Positions 63,932-64,000 of a stretch of DNA of 64,000 nucleotides are shown piece by piece. Source of the stretch: Wolbachia endosymbiont of Ctenocephalides felis wCfeF (GTDB taxonomy: Bacteria; Pseudomonadota; Alphaproteobacteria; Rickettsiales; Anaplasmataceae); NCBI GenBank assembly GCA_028571325.1, contig CP116767.1, forward strand, positions 1,145,150-1,209,149, given 5' to 3'. The position numbers and the translations under genes were made by a program. Below the pieces are notes generated by a model. That model worked only from the letters and a program-made list of their open reading frames with translations, made no database searches and was not told the DNA's origin. The stretch's first letter is position 1; each line of letters opens with the position of its first letter.

Positions 63932-64000
63932 AATAATTATTCTCCAATTTTTAATTAAACAATAGGAGCAAAAGTTTTGGCTTTAATTTTCGCAAGTAAT

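Overview
The window is AT-rich (by eye about one third G+C) and carries the gene complement of a Wolbachia prophage WO: lambda/P2-like head and baseplate genes, many ankyrin-repeat genes, a patatin, RadC, double-HTH regulators, a large serine recombinase with a DUF2924 partner, and a cytoplasmic-incompatibility (cif) gene pair. No housekeeping gene is visible. The gene order (gpD, patatin / HTH, RadC, HTH / cifA-cifB / recombinase, DUF2924, ankyrins / tail I, J, W, PAAR, V / capsid / portal / terminase / methyltransferase / replication) matches what is known of WOMelB-like phages. The Wolbachia assignment rests on protein families read by eye, not on a database search.

Layout. 1-2174 (+): end of the tail module (partial gpD, membrane-anchored ankyrin protein, small TM/coiled-coil protein, patatin). 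2241-6577 (-): regulator-HTH, an unrecognised 416-aa protein, RadC, and a second regulator-HTH. 6706-11883 (+): a three-level nest: an Rpn-type PD-(D/E)XK gene is split by a group II intron, and the intron's reverse transcriptase is split by a 1955-bp element carrying a large serine recombinase. 12246-23725 (-): cifA followed by a giant cifB (3346 aa) with OTU protease, two PD-(D/E)XK nuclease domains, toxin-like hydrophobic region, two ankyrin arrays, a three-fold beta-trefoil-like repeat, a furin-type site and a latrotoxin-like C-terminal domain. This is the architecture called type V Cif. 24443-25753 (+): a membrane protein with five near-identical 50-aa ankyrin-like repeats, divergent from cifA.

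26342-48632 (-): phage core. Prophage serine recombinase and DUF2924; an ankyrin gene split by a second, different group II intron; then baseplate, tail, capsid, protease, portal, lysozyme, terminase (with an ankyrin gene between the terminase subunits), a ParB-methyltransferase fusion and a RuvC-like nuclease. The portal gene is broken by an IS110 element. 49716-56379 is an IS4-family element with 24-bp inverted repeats and a 10-bp target duplication, itself split by a tandem array of three IS110 copies separated by 114- and 112-bp duplicated pieces of the IS4 transposase. 57499-63931 (-): an unknown 556-aa protein and the replication module (three RepA-like ATPases with shared domains and one possible ssDNA-binding protein).

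Functionally, the structural genes look largely intact, but the portal interruption predicts a prophage that cannot package unless the IS110 leaves precisely. The eukaryotic-association region (cif pair, ankyrin proteins, patatin) appears intact. Most insertions can be undone in silico to give continuous reading frames, which fixes their boundaries at base resolution.
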